From contig JAJYUB010000003.1 in the NCBI GenBank assembly GCA_021792795.1, positions 61,949-125,948 on the forward strand: a DNA stretch of 64,000 nt, read 5' to 3'. A program made the position numbers and the translations under genes. How positions within the stretch are numbered: position 1 is the stretch's first letter; each line of letters begins with the position of its first letter. The notes under the pieces were generated by a model. The model was not told the DNA's origin. It searched no databases and saw only the letters and a program-made list of their open reading frames with translations. Positions 54,901 to 63,261 of this stretch are shown piece after piece. The stretch comes from Acidobacteriota bacterium (GTDB lineage: Bacteria > Acidobacteriota > Terriglobia > Terriglobales > Acidobacteriaceae).

Positions 54901-57000
54901 GCGGCGAATTTTATTTACGACGGCGATGCTCCACTGGCGGAACGACGCGCGCAGGCGCTCACGATCGACCAGGACCAATTGCGCGAGCTGATGGGCGACG
55001 CCGATCTGCGAGAGCTGCTGGATGCCGCGGCCATGGAAGAGGTAGAGGAGCAATTGCAGGCGCTGGTTGAGAATTTTCGTGCCAAGAATATGGACGGCGT
55101 TCATGATTTGCTGCTGCGGCTGGGCGATCTAACCCGCGCCGAACTTGAGCGCCGCAGTGTGGGGATCGATTTGGATGCGGTGGCTGCAAAACTGATCCGC
55201 GCTCGGCGACTACTGGAAATCCAAATGCTTGGCGAAAGGCGACTGATTGCCATCGAGGACGCGGCGAAGTTCCGCGATGCCCTCGGAATTCCGTTGCCGC
55301 CGGGAGTCCCAAAAACATTTCTTGGGCCCGTAGTTGAGCCGCAGTTGGAGATTCTGAAGCGGTATGCGCGCACCCACGGACCGTTTACGGTGGAGGATGC
55401 AGCGGCACGTTTTGGATGGGACCCGGAGCTGGTACAGCGCGGGTTGCGCACGCTGGCGCATGCGGGACGGTTGCTGGAAGGCGATTTTCGGCCTGGAGGA
55501 ATCCATCGCGAGTGGTGCGATGCCGAAGTGCTGCGGACAATTCGGCGCAAGTCTCTGGCGCGGCTGCGCAAGCAAGTGGAACCGGTCGAGCAGCAAACGC
55601 TGGCGCGCATGGCCACGCATTGGCATGGATGTCTCCACCGTCGTCGCGGGTTGGATGCCGTGCTGGATGCGGTGGACCAGTTGCAAGGCGCACCACTGCC
55701 GGCCTCCGTCATCGAGCGCGAGATATTGCCGGCTCGCGTGGCAGGGTACCAGGCGAGCGATCTGGATACCTTGATCGGCGCTGGAGAAGTGGCGTGGTGC
55801 GGGGTGGAACCGATTGGCGAAACGGATGGACGCATCGCGCTGTATCTGGCGGACAAATTGGCGGAACTGCACGCCCCAGTGGCAGCGAGATTGCAACTGC
55901 AAGAGTTACAAAATGGGCCGATAGAAAAGCAGAAGCAGATTCTCGAGATGCTGACGACGCGCGGAGCGATGTTTTTCTCCGCGCTGCATGAGGCGGTTGG
56001 CGGTGGATTTCCGGGCGAGACACTCAATGCGCTGTGGGGACTGGTGTGGGCGGGACGGGTGACGAACGACACGTTTCACGCGCTGCGCGCATACATGGCG
56101 CGGCGAGCGAGCACGCGGACTTCCTCCCGACAGCATGTGCAGTCCAATTTTCGCTCGCGGCGCACTTTGGCGCCGAGTGCGCAAGGCAGGTGGACGCTGG
56201 TGGATTCCGCTGACTCGGACCCGACATCGCCTACAATTCGCAGCCACGCGCTTGCGTTGCAGATGCTGAAACGGCACGGCATTGCGACCCGCGAATCGAT
56301 GGCCCTGGAGAATGTTGCGGGCGGTTTCAGCGCGGTGTACGACGTGTTGAAGGCGTTGGAGGAATCCGGTCGCGCGCGGCGAGGATATTTTGTCGAGGGG
56401 TTAGGCGGAGCACAATTTGCGCTACCTTCCGCCATCGACCTGCTGCGGTCGTTGCGGGCGGATCGCACGCCGGAGAAAGCGGAGATGCTGTGCCTGGCGG
56501 CGACGGACCCTGCGAATCTTTACGGTTCGGTTTTGCGGTGGCCGGCCTTTTCGGCTGTGGCGGAGAGCGGGCCTGCGAGCGACGATAGGACCGATGCGGA
56601 GCCTACGAAGGAGACAAGCACGCGGACGCTGGCGCGAGCTGTGGGTGCTCGGATCATTCTGCGAAATGGCGAACTGGTCGCCTACATGCGCCGTAACAAT
56701 CCAAATCCGATTGCCTTCTTACCCGTGGATGAGCCGGACCGAGGCCATGCGGCGCGCGATCTGGCGAATTTTCTTGTCGAGCTCGGCCAGCAGGATTTAC
56801 AGGCGCAAGGGTCGGGGCGCCACGCAGGATTGCTGCTCGCCACTGTGAACGATGTGCCGATTGCGGAGCATTTTCTTGCGCGTTTTTTGTTGGACGCTGG
56901 ATTCCACGCCTCTCCGATGGGCTTTCATTTGCGCCGCTCGCTGCTGTCTCCGATCGCCCATGAATCGGCTGGGACTCTGCCGTCGCGCGAGGTGCAATGA
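51970..57000 (+). CDS. lhr: Lhr-family large ATP-dependent helicase
   Basis: Superfamily-2 DNA helicase of 1676 aa, implicated in DNA repair in other bacteria. Two RecA-like domains: Walker A APTGTGKT at 108-115, YISPLKALAVDVERNL, DEIH box VDEIHAL with Asp 231, LSATQRP, LIFVNSRRVAERLAGAL, and VATSSLELGIDMGAIDLVIQIEAPPS with IQRIGRAGH. The winged-helix and beta-sheet Lhr-core follow, then the long C-terminal extension of the full-length Lhr type (E. coli Lhr is about 1540 aa). The exact start is uncertain: the first 60 residues are basic and unconserved, and a GTG at 52060 is an alternative. The gene is unbroken despite its length. Confidence 0.9.
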   Translation: MRKERCVASKGPRRRGWPPDILRKSGDESVAKWKAATQERGRENSHDGKSAPAVLKPPIPVAQSDPDPLSLFHPVTASWLRAVFEKPTTPQRLGWPAIASGNSTLILAPTGTGKTLTAFLWCIDKLMLQPAPADTHGCRVIYISPLKALAVDVERNLRSPLAGIKQMAERAGVNVREPRISVRTGDTPQRERARFRRDPAEILITTPESLYLLLTGDAAASLRSVETVIVDEIHALVPTKRGAHLALSLERLQALVGRPIQRIGLSATQRPLEEVAQFLGGVDASPDQFCAAGAPRAELDLAGENAQALGGMEPEWLANSANCLTPGAPHFRPVTIVNASGPKRLDLRIEVPVEDMARLGQAEELPNGPASQARKRTSIWTAIHPRLLELVREKQSTLIFVNSRRVAERLAGALNELAQESIARAHHGSLAAAQRSEIEELLKAGRIRALVATSSLELGIDMGAIDLVIQIEAPPSITSGIQRIGRAGHHVGAVSDGTIFPKFRADLIACAAATKAMHEGLVESTRYLRNPLDVLAQQIVAIVAEPPEKPRANRPGGRKKSLHPDVAASQRGDGEEIVPVEYGALHRLIASSAPFATLSSAAFDGVLDMLSGRYPSDEFAELRPRITWDRVQNTLTPRQGAKGLAILNGGTIPDRGLYGVFLSGAKEKPVRVGELDEEMVFESHEGDTFVLGATTWRIDEITHDRVLVSPAPGEPGKMPFWHGDGPGRPLEFGRRIGAMVRELRGMERNAAVSRLTREHDLDPQAADNLLRFLADQEIATVEVPDDRTIVIERCRDELGDWRVCVLTPFGSRIHAPWAMAVNGRLRAAGHVDIETLWTDDGFVLRFPETAEPPDAEVLMLEPVEATDLVLRQLGSTALFAAKFRESAARALLLPRRRAQGRTPLWQQRKRAYDLLSVASRYASFPMLLEAYRETLRDVFDMPAFLEALRGIANRNIRVHVADTRTLSPFAASLLFGYAANFIYDGDAPLAERRAQALTIDQDQLRELMGDADLRELLDAAAMEEVEEQLQALVENFRAKNMDGVHDLLLRLGDLTRAELERRSVGIDLDAVAAKLIRARRLLEIQMLGERRLIAIEDAAKFRDALGIPLPPGVPKTFLGPVVEPQLEILKRYARTHGPFTVEDAAARFGWDPELVQRGLRTLAHAGRLLEGDFRPGGIHREWCDAEVLRTIRRKSLARLRKQVEPVEQQTLARMATHWHGCLHRRRGLDAVLDAVDQLQGAPLPASVIEREILPARVAGYQASDLDTLIGAGEVAWCGVEPIGETDGRIALYLADKLAELHAPVAARLQLQELQNGPIEKQKQILEMLTTRGAMFFSALHEAVGGGFPGETLNALWGLVWAGRVTNDTFHALRAYMARRASTRTSSRQHVQSNFRSRRTLAPSAQGRWTLVDSADSDPTSPTIRSHALALQMLKRHGIATRESMALENVAGGFSAVYDVLKALEESGRARRGYFVEGLGGAQFALPSAIDLLRSLRADRTPEKAEMLCLAATDPANLYGSVLRWPAFSAVAESGPASDDRTDAEPTKETSTRTLARAVGARIILRNGELVAYMRRNNPNPIAFLPVDEPDRGHAARDLANFLVELGQQDLQAQGSGRHAGLLLATVNDVPIAEHFLARFLLDAGFHASPMGFHLRRSLLSPIAHESAGTLPSREVQ

Positions 57001-57126
57001 CGCGCGGAAAATCGAGGGACGCAGGGCCGGGCGCGTCGAGTCGCGAGGCAAATCACTGCTGAGTAGGTCTGCGCTCGTTTCGACGATGTCAGTATAGGTT
57101 TTGCGAGGAAGCGCATTGAGATTGAT

Positions 57127-58173
57127 ATGCGCGGGTCTGGTGCGGCAGCGGCGGCGCAAAGAAATCTCCAGTCGCAGCGCAGGAGGATTTGGTACCGGTT
57201 TTCCTCGGAAACTTATCAAATGTTCTTGCGATCGCCGCCAAAACACTGCATAATCGTGACGAGAGACGGTACCTGCGAGCACTTATCTGTGACCCGATAC
57301 AACCGTCAAGATGTAATGCGGATCCTGCAAGTGTCCGCCCGCCAACTGCAAGGCTGGGAACGGGCCGGACTCATCGACTCTCTGGAAACCTACACATTTC
57401 AACAGCTTTCCCAACTCAGGAAACTTCGGCTTTTGTCGTTGCAACGGATCAAAAGTTCGCGTATTTCTGCGTCAGTGGCGGCCATGCAGCGCGTTTCCGG
57501 CATGAGCAATCCGCTGCTGGAAGCGGGCATGGTGTATGGCGGCAGCCGCGTCGTTTTCCGCCACCAGGGCGCGATTGTCGATCCGTTGTCGAGGCAGCTT
57601 GTCTTCGATTTTGACGGTCGTACTCCGGGGCGCGCTTGCACTGTGGTTGGCGAAGCAGCCCACCAGAGGTATCGCGAGTCTCAAGCCGCCGAACTGTTCT
57701 ATGAAGCTGTCCGGATGGAAGATGAGCAGGGGTTGCTGGGGCAGGTGATTCAGCTATACACACGTGCTATAGAACTGCATCCCGGGCACGCCGCCGCGCT
57801 AATCAATTTGGGGACCATTTATTACAATCAGCGGCAATATCTTCAGGCGGAGCAAGCGTATCGCCGCGCGACCGAGGCCGATCCGAACTATGCGCTGGCG
57901 TTTTTCGACCTTGGCAATGCGCTGGACGAGTTGCAGCGTTTGACTGAGGCGATCGACGCCTACAAGGCCGCCATCCGAATTATCCCAAGGTACGCGGATG
58001 CCCACTACAACCTGGCGCTGGCCTATGAGCGCATTGGCGAACATCGCAAAGCGCTGCCGCACTGGATGACCTACAGCAGGCTGGACCCGACCGGGCCATG
58101 GTCGAACCACGCGCGCGGCCAGGCCCGCCGGCTGATCGAGGCCGATCATCTATTTATTGTTTCGCGGCGCTAG
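57127..58173 (+). CDS. MerR-like HTH protein fused to TPR repeats
   Basis: Up to 348 aa. A MerR-type helix-turn-helix (YNRQDVMRILQVSARQLQGWERAGLI, then FQQLSQLRKLRLL) starts near residue 57. A linker domain of about 90 residues follows, then at least three tetratricopeptide repeats from about residue 215 (AVIQLY-type helix, ALINLGTIYYNQRQYLQAEQAYRRA, YALAFFDLGNALDELQRLTEAIDAYKAA, ADAHYNLALAYERIGEHRKAL). The start is unclear: GTG 57289 would remove a basic, unconserved N-terminus and leave the HTH at the front, while the ATG at 57127 has no good ribosome site. It looks like a DNA-binding adaptor whose TPRs recruit a partner. It ends four bases inside the convergent membrane-protein gene. Confidence 0.75.
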   Translation: MRGSGAAAAAQRNLQSQRRRIWYRFSSETYQMFLRSPPKHCIIVTRDGTCEHLSVTRYNRQDVMRILQVSARQLQGWERAGLIDSLETYTFQQLSQLRKLRLLSLQRIKSSRISASVAAMQRVSGMSNPLLEAGMVYGGSRVVFRHQGAIVDPLSRQLVFDFDGRTPGRACTVVGEAAHQRYRESQAAELFYEAVRMEDEQGLLGQVIQLYTRAIELHPGHAAALINLGTIYYNQRQYLQAEQAYRRATEADPNYALAFFDLGNALDELQRLTEAIDAYKAAIRIIPRYADAHYNLALAYERIGEHRKALPHWMTYSRLDPTGPWSNHARGQARRLIEADHLFIVSRR

Positions 58174-58892
58174 GCACGAATAGCCTTCTGTATTTGCCAG
58201 GTGAGATAGGGCAGCGCAGCGAGCGCGAGAAGGATGGCGGCATGTATCAGGCCGTAGGGATAGCCGTCTTGCATGGAGGGCGCAAGGCTGAAGCTCATGC
58301 GGATATGTCCGAATCCGCCGGGAACGGCTGCGCGACCTGCCTGAACCTTGGAAGCGCCGCCGATCAACGCGATCAGGACCAATCCGAGGGCGGGCCAAAT
58401 CGCTTTCAATCGTTGACGGGCGGCGACGACTCCGATTCCCCAGCCGACGAGAATCGGCGCGAAGAAGTAGATCGCCTTGCCGAATTGAAAATAGATATTC
58501 GGGAGATCGAAGAGTCGATAGTGCCCCGTGCCGAAAGGCGTGTCGGCTCCCGGTAGGAATATCTGCCAACCCGACCACAAGATGAACAGCGCGACGGCCC
58601 AGGTCGCCGCCAGAACCAATGCGGGAGCCAGACTGAACATCGCCCAAGGGGCCCGAGCGCACCAGGATTGAAAGTGGCGCTTCTCGATCATCGCTTTGGC
58701 AAGGTCATCCATGCGGCCGAGCCGGGCGAGTGCTGCGGATTCGGCATCCGCGCGGCTGCGACCGGCACGCACCTCGTCTGTCCGCAAGTCTGCCAAGTGG
58801 TCGGCGAGTTCGGTCAGGTACCGGCGCACATGCCGCGGCGCGACGCCGGCGCGCAGCAATCGTTCGCGCAGTTCATGAAGCGGTTTTGGCAT
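58170..58892 (-). CDS. Membrane protein with N-terminal HAAS-like domain, PadR partner
   Basis: 240 aa. An N-terminal helical domain (about 1-70: LHELRERLLRAGVAPRHVRRYLTELADHLADLRTDE, ADAESAALARLGRMDDLAKAM) is of the HAAS type, which commonly sits beside PadR regulators. Five or so membrane helices follow, without a catalytic motif. GGAGGACACC precedes the ATG inside the end of the padR gene (20-base overlap), so the two are co-translated. HAAS domains are thought to contact PadR proteins; here the membrane part may couple an envelope state to the regulator. Its stop shares the CTAG tetramer with the convergent TPR gene. Confidence 0.75.
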   Translation of the reverse strand: MPKPLHELRERLLRAGVAPRHVRRYLTELADHLADLRTDEVRAGRSRADAESAALARLGRMDDLAKAMIEKRHFQSWCARAPWAMFSLAPALVLAATWAVALFILWSGWQIFLPGADTPFGTGHYRLFDLPNIYFQFGKAIYFFAPILVGWGIGVVAARQRLKAIWPALGLVLIALIGGASKVQAGRAAVPGGFGHIRMSFSLAPSMQDGYPYGLIHAAILLALAALPYLTWQIQKAIRA

Positions 58893-59229
58893 GGTGTCCT
58901 CCTGTGAGCATGGTTTGAATTGCGGCCGCTAAGTCAGTCCAGGTCTTCGACAGAGTCGCCAGCCGGCGCGAACCGGTGGCCGTCACAGAGTAATAGATTC
59001 GGCTGCGACCGTTGACCGTTTTGCGCCGGGACCGCAGCGCTCCGTCGTGTTCAAGCCCGTGCAGCACCGGATACACGACGCCTTCTCCGACAACGATCAC
59101 GGCGTCGGTTCGTTCGCGGATGGCCTGAACAATCTCATAGCCGTACATCTCTTCGTGCTGCAGGAGTCGGAGGATGATGAGTTCCGGAACTCCATTCATA
59201 AAATTCGGGTTGGTTTCGCGTGGCGCCAT
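58873..59229 (-). CDS. PadR-family transcriptional regulator
   Basis: 118 aa from ATG 59229; the longer upstream frame lies over the gatB promoter region and has no family match. The sequence MNGVPELIILRLLQHEEMYGYEIVQAIRERT, then GEGVVYPVLHGLEHDGALRSRRKTVNGRSRIYYSVTATGSRRLA is a standard short PadR protein. It is a winged-helix repressor, first gene of a two-gene unit with the HAAS membrane protein, and divergent from gatB. Confidence 0.92.
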   Translation of the reverse strand: MAPRETNPNFMNGVPELIILRLLQHEEMYGYEIVQAIRERTDAVIVVGEGVVYPVLHGLEHDGALRSRRKTVNGRSRIYYSVTATGSRRLATLSKTWTDLAAAIQTMLTGGHHAKTAS

Positions 59230-59394
59230 CGAGAACGATGATACCTTGCGATTCGATGTATTGCAAGAGGAATTATCGCCATTCAGAATCACTGCAACGC
59301 GGACAGAAACGCAGGTCCCTCGACTGCAGTCGCTGCAGCGACCTTCGATCTGGATGACAACTGTTTTTATCCGCTTGCTAAAATTGAATTTGTC

Positions 59395-60870
59395 ATGCCA
59401 GCCACCTCGATCCTTTCTCCAGAAATTCTTGCGAAGTATGAGCCGGTCATCGGCCTGGAAGTCCACGTCCAACTGCTGACGGAAACCAAGGCATTTTGCG
59501 GATGCTCGGCCCGCTTCGGCTCCGCGCCGAACACGCAAGTGTGCCCGGTTTGCCTGGGGTTGCCCGGAGCGCTGCCGGTTTTAAATCGGCGCGCGGTGGA
59601 GTTCGCGACGCTGGCGGCGATGGCGCTGCATTGCCGGATCAACGAAACCTCTGTTTTTGCGCGCAAGAATTATTTCTATCCCGACCTGCCCAAGGGCTAC
59701 CAGATCTCCCAGTTCGACAAGCCGCTGGGCGAACATGGCTGGATCGATGTCCCCGCGCCCGCCGGCACGAAGCGCATCGGAATTACGCGGCTGCACATGG
59801 AAGAGGACGCGGGCAAGAGCATGCATGAAGGGTTCCACGACTCGCGCGAGCGGACCTATATCGACCTGAACCGGTGCGGCACGCCGTTGGTGGAAATTGT
59901 GAGTGAGCCGGACATTCGCTCCGCCGACGAAGCCTACGAATATCTGACGCGCATCAAGGAAATTCTACTGTACACGGCAGTGAGCGATTGCAATATGGAG
60001 GAGGGCTCGCTGCGCTGCGATGCCAACGTGAGCGTGCGGCTGAAGGGCGCGGAGAAGTTTGGCGCCAAGGCGGAAGTGAAAAATGTAAACAGCTTTCGTT
60101 TCGTTCGCGCGGCGCTGGAACACGAGATTGAGCGGCAGATCGAGGTGATAGAGGCGGGCGGCCGCGTAGTGCAGGAATCGCGCCTCTATAACTCCGCCGA
60201 AGGACGCACGTATTCGATGCGATCAAAAGAGCAGGCGCACGATTATCGTTATTTTCCCGACCCGGACCTGCCGCCGCTGGTGGTCAGCAACGCCTGGCAG
60301 GAGGAGATTCGAGCCACCATGCCGGAGCTGCCGGAAGCGCGTCGCGAACGCATGATTGACGAGTATGAAATTACCGCGCAGGACGCGCAAGTACTGACCA
60401 GCAGCCGCGCCTTCGCCGACCAGTTTGAACAGGCGGCCAAGGCCGCGAAGAGTCCAAAACGCGTGGCCAACCTGGTGCAGGGGGAATTAGTCGGTCGGCT
60501 AAAAGCAGCCGGTTTGGAACTGGCGCAGTCGCCGATTTCGATGCAGGGGATCGCACAAGCTGCAGATCTGGCGGAAAGCGGCGCGCTTTCCAGCAAGATG
60601 CTGAAGCAGCTTTTCGACCGGTGTTTTGAGACGGGCGAAGATTTTGGCGTCGTCTACGAACGTGAGAAGCCGCAACAGATCAGCGATTCCGGCGCGCTGG
60701 AAAAGATGATTGACGAGGTGATCGCCGCCAATCCAAAGCAGGTGGAGCAATATCGCGGCGGCAAAAAGACGGTAGCGGCATTTTTTGTCGGCCAGGCGAT
60801 GAAGCTATCGAAGGGGCAGGCCAATCCCGCGCTGTTGAATGAACTGGTGACAAAAAAGCTGGATGGATAG
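59395..60870 (+). CDS. gatB: Aspartyl/glutamyl-tRNA amidotransferase subunit B
   Basis: Part of GatCAB, which converts Glu-tRNA(Gln) and Asp-tRNA(Asn) to the amidated forms. It is 491 aa, normal length. Family signatures: YEPVIGLEVHVQL at residues 15-27, CSARFGSAPNTQVCPVCLGLPGALPVLN with the zinc-type cysteines, KNYFYPDLPKGYQISQFD, and the Mg-site region DLNRCGTPLVEIVSEPDIRS. The tail and YqeY-like domains come at the end (VAAFFVGQAMKLSKGQANPALLNELV). gatA and gatC are not in the window. Confidence 0.95.
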   Translation: MPATSILSPEILAKYEPVIGLEVHVQLLTETKAFCGCSARFGSAPNTQVCPVCLGLPGALPVLNRRAVEFATLAAMALHCRINETSVFARKNYFYPDLPKGYQISQFDKPLGEHGWIDVPAPAGTKRIGITRLHMEEDAGKSMHEGFHDSRERTYIDLNRCGTPLVEIVSEPDIRSADEAYEYLTRIKEILLYTAVSDCNMEEGSLRCDANVSVRLKGAEKFGAKAEVKNVNSFRFVRAALEHEIERQIEVIEAGGRVVQESRLYNSAEGRTYSMRSKEQAHDYRYFPDPDLPPLVVSNAWQEEIRATMPELPEARRERMIDEYEITAQDAQVLTSSRAFADQFEQAAKAAKSPKRVANLVQGELVGRLKAAGLELAQSPISMQGIAQAADLAESGALSSKMLKQLFDRCFETGEDFGVVYEREKPQQISDSGALEKMIDEVIAANPKQVEQYRGGKKTVAAFFVGQAMKLSKGQANPALLNELVTKKLDG

Positions 60871-60875
60871 AAAGC

Positions 60876-62165
60876 TTAGTGGCCCTTCTTGGCGTTCTTC
60901 AATGCGCGATGGGCAATGTCGCGACGAAAATAGATGCCGTCAAAATGAATCTTGCTTAAGGCGGCATAGGCCCGGTCGCAGGCGGACTGCAAGGTTTCAG
61001 CAACGGCCGTTACAGCCAGGACACGTCCACCGGCAGTGACAATTTTGCCATCGTGGAGTGCGGTGCCGGCGTGAAAAACGGTGACGCCCTCCGTTTGCGC
61101 GGCTTCCTCAAGGCCTGTGATTTCGTGACCGGTCTGCCCGGCCCCTGGATATCCCTGGGAAGCGGCAACAATTGTGACGGCGGGTTCGCCACGCCACTGG
61201 AGATGAATCTCGTCCAGATGCCCGTCGACCGCTGCCTCCATCGCCTGCAGCAATGCGCCATCGTGCAGGCGGGGAAGAATGGCTTCTGTTTCCGGGTCGC
61301 CAAATCGCGTGTTGAATTCCAGCAGCATGGGACCGCGCGCCGTCATCATCAGGCCGCAATAGAGAACTCCGCGAAAGGGCGCGCCTTCCGCCGCCATTCC
61401 ATCGATCACCGGTTGCGCAATGTGATGCACCAGCCAGTCGCGCATCTCCGGCGCCAGCAATGTATCTGTGGAATACGCGCCCATGCCGCCAGTGTTCAGG
61501 CCGGTGTCGCCTTCGCCGATGCGTTTGTGGTCCTGGGCGGCGACGAGGGGTAGCACATGCGCACCATCGGAGAACACAAGCCACGATACTTCATCGCCTG
61601 CGAGGAATTCCTCAAGTATTACTCGATGTTGCGCTTCGCCCAATAATTGGCCCGCCAGCATCTTCTTTGCGACGGATTCCGCTTCCTGTTTCGACTCGCA
61701 GATGATGACGCCCTTGCCGGCTGCCAGGCCGTCGGCCTTGACCACAATGGGCGCGTGGAAGTGCGCCAGCGCTGCCGGAAGTTCTTCGGCGGAACCGCAG
61801 ACGGCATAGTGCGCGGTGGGCAAATGATGCCGCTGCATGAATTCTTTGGCGAACACCTTGCTGGTCTCCAGCATGGCCGCGCGGCGCGTCGGGCCGAAGA
61901 CGCGCATTCCTCGGCGGGTGAGTTCATCGACCAGGCCGAGACTCAGCGGGACTTCGGGGCCGACGACGGTGAGGTCGGGCTGTTCGGCGACAACAACGCG
62001 GACCAGGTCGTCAAGGTCTTGCTGATTCACTGGAACACAGCGGGCGAGCGCGGCGATGCCGCCGTTGCCAGGCGCGCAGATTACTTCCTGGACGCGAGGC
62101 GATCGGGCGATGGCCCAGACCAGCGCGTGTTCGCGGCCGCCGCCGCCGATGACAAGGACCTTCAT
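60876..62165 (-). CDS. purD: Phosphoribosylamine-glycine ligase (GAR synthetase)
   Basis: Joins glycine to phosphoribosylamine in purine synthesis with ATP. It is 429 aa from ATG 62165, where the ATP-grasp N-domain MKVLVIGGGGREHALVWAIA starts; the open frame to 62231 adds an unconserved stretch. Visible are VGPEVPLSLGLVDEL, ATP-grasp segment APIVVKADGLAAGKGVI, EEFLAGDEVSWLVFSDG, NTGGMGAYS and LEFNTRFGDPETEAILPRL. It is convergent with gatB, five bases apart. No other pur gene is adjacent. Confidence 0.95.
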   Translation of the reverse strand: MKVLVIGGGGREHALVWAIARSPRVQEVICAPGNGGIAALARCVPVNQQDLDDLVRVVVAEQPDLTVVGPEVPLSLGLVDELTRRGMRVFGPTRRAAMLETSKVFAKEFMQRHHLPTAHYAVCGSAEELPAALAHFHAPIVVKADGLAAGKGVIICESKQEAESVAKKMLAGQLLGEAQHRVILEEFLAGDEVSWLVFSDGAHVLPLVAAQDHKRIGEGDTGLNTGGMGAYSTDTLLAPEMRDWLVHHIAQPVIDGMAAEGAPFRGVLYCGLMMTARGPMLLEFNTRFGDPETEAILPRLHDGALLQAMEAAVDGHLDEIHLQWRGEPAVTIVAASQGYPGAGQTGHEITGLEEAAQTEGVTVFHAGTALHDGKIVTAGGRVLAVTAVAETLQSACDRAYAALSKIHFDGIYFRRDIAHRALKNAKKGH

Positions 62166-62255
62166 GCGTGTAGTTGCTCCTTGGTATAAAAACAGGGTAT
62201 CAGCCCGGCGCGCTGCGTGCGTCGTCGGCATTCACGCTGAAAGGCTGCCACGACG

Positions 62256-62681
62256 ATGGAACTGGATGACCCCTACGACTTGCGGCGTTTTGCGGAGGCG
62301 CAGGATGCTGTGTATCCGCAGGTATGCGCGGAGCTGCGTAGCGGCAGAAAAACCAGTCATTGGATATGGTTTATCTTCCCGCAAGTCCGCGGCCTTGGCG
62401 CGAGCGAAACCGCGCAGTATTACGCCATTTCGTCGCGCGAGGAGGCGAAGGCATATTTGGAGCATCCGATGCTGGGGTCAAGGCTGCGCGAGTGTACAGC
62501 GCTGGTCGGCGGAATCGAGGGCAAATCGATTGAGCAGATTCTTGGCCATCCCGACAATCTCAAATTCCGGTCTTCGATGACGCTGTTCGCCCATGCCACC
62601 GAGGAGAACCGGATTTTTCTGGAGGCGTTGAAGAAGTATTTCGGCGGGAAGTTCGATCCGCAAACGCTCGCACGGCTGTAA
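62256..62681 (+). CDS. DUF1810-family protein
   Basis: 141 aa, typical for the family. Conserved patterns: DPYDLRRFAEAQDAVYPQVCAELRSGRKTSHWIWFIFPQVRGLGASETAQYYAIS and RSSMTLFAHATEENRIFLEALKKYFGGKFDPQTLARL. The fold is all-helical (NTAR-fold-like) and the function is not established. It is divergent from purD and followed after about 100 bases by the damaged HigA-type gene. Confidence 0.85.
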   Translation: MELDDPYDLRRFAEAQDAVYPQVCAELRSGRKTSHWIWFIFPQVRGLGASETAQYYAISSREEAKAYLEHPMLGSRLRECTALVGGIEGKSIEQILGHPDNLKFRSSMTLFAHATEENRIFLEALKKYFGGKFDPQTLARL

Positions 62682-62782
62682 ATGCAGACGGCCATTTTTC
62701 TTGGTATCGCGTGCCGCGACGGGTTACATTGATGGCAACGATCCTTCGGAGGTCTGTGCCTCGGGAAGGGGAGGTTTCCATT

Positions 62783-63252
62783 ATGCGTATGTACAACCCA
62801 GCCCATCCGGGAAAAATTCTCGCGAACTATGTTGCCGGCAGGGCTGCCCGGAAGTGGCCCGTCACCTGGGAGTCACTCGTCCGACACTGTCGCGCGTGCT
62901 GAATGGGCGCGCAGGAATCTCGGCGGACATGACGCTACGGCTGGCGGAAGCCTTCCATACTGAGGCGGATTTCTGGCTTCGACTGCAGATGCAGCGCGAT
63001 CTGCGGGAGGCTTCGCAAAAGAAGCGCACCAAGGTGAAGCCGCTCTCCGTGCGTGCCGCTGCATATATCTATGCGCCAGCCTGCCATGTTGTCAGCGCCC
63101 ATAGAAAACGAGTCATTCTGAGGAGGTCGCCACCGCGACCGACGAAGAATCCAGACGATGTTGGCTCCGTATTTTCATTCGGTATTCTCTGGATTCTTCA
63201 CTTTGGACGTTCGCCGCAGCGAACGTCCTTTATTCAGAATGACTCTCTATGA
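62783..63252 (+). pseudogene. HigA-type antitoxin split by a one-base deletion
   Basis: ATG 62783, with GGGGAGG upstream, starts the usual HigA N-terminus MRMYNPAHPGKILANYVAGRAA. Near 62850-62860 the reading must slip by one base, and the rest of the XRE-type domain continues in another frame: PEVARHLGVTRPTLSRVLNG and DMTLRLAEAFHTEADFWLRLQMQRDL, then KKRTKVKPLSV. Without the slip, the first frame ends at 62902. A single lost base (CGN to CG before GAA GTG) explains it. After RAAA the second frame runs on into the palindromic repeat at 63110 and stops only at 63252, so the 3' end is also abnormal. No HigB/RelE-type toxin frame precedes it. Confidence 0.75.
63110..63245. repeat. Palindromic TCATTCTGA...GAAGAATCC element with nested hairpins
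   Basis: The left arm GAGTCATTCTGA...GAAGAATCCAGA starts at 63110, and the opposing arm CTCTGGATTCTTC...TCAGAATGACTC ends at 63245. Each arm carries its own different mini-hairpin in the middle (GGTCGC-CACC-GCGACC on the left; GGACGTTCGC-CGCA-GCGAACGTCC on the right). The ends are the same as in the copies at 15537 and 24305. It forms the 3' end of the broken antitoxin frame. Confidence 0.7.
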
Positions 63253-63261
63253 ATAGGAACC

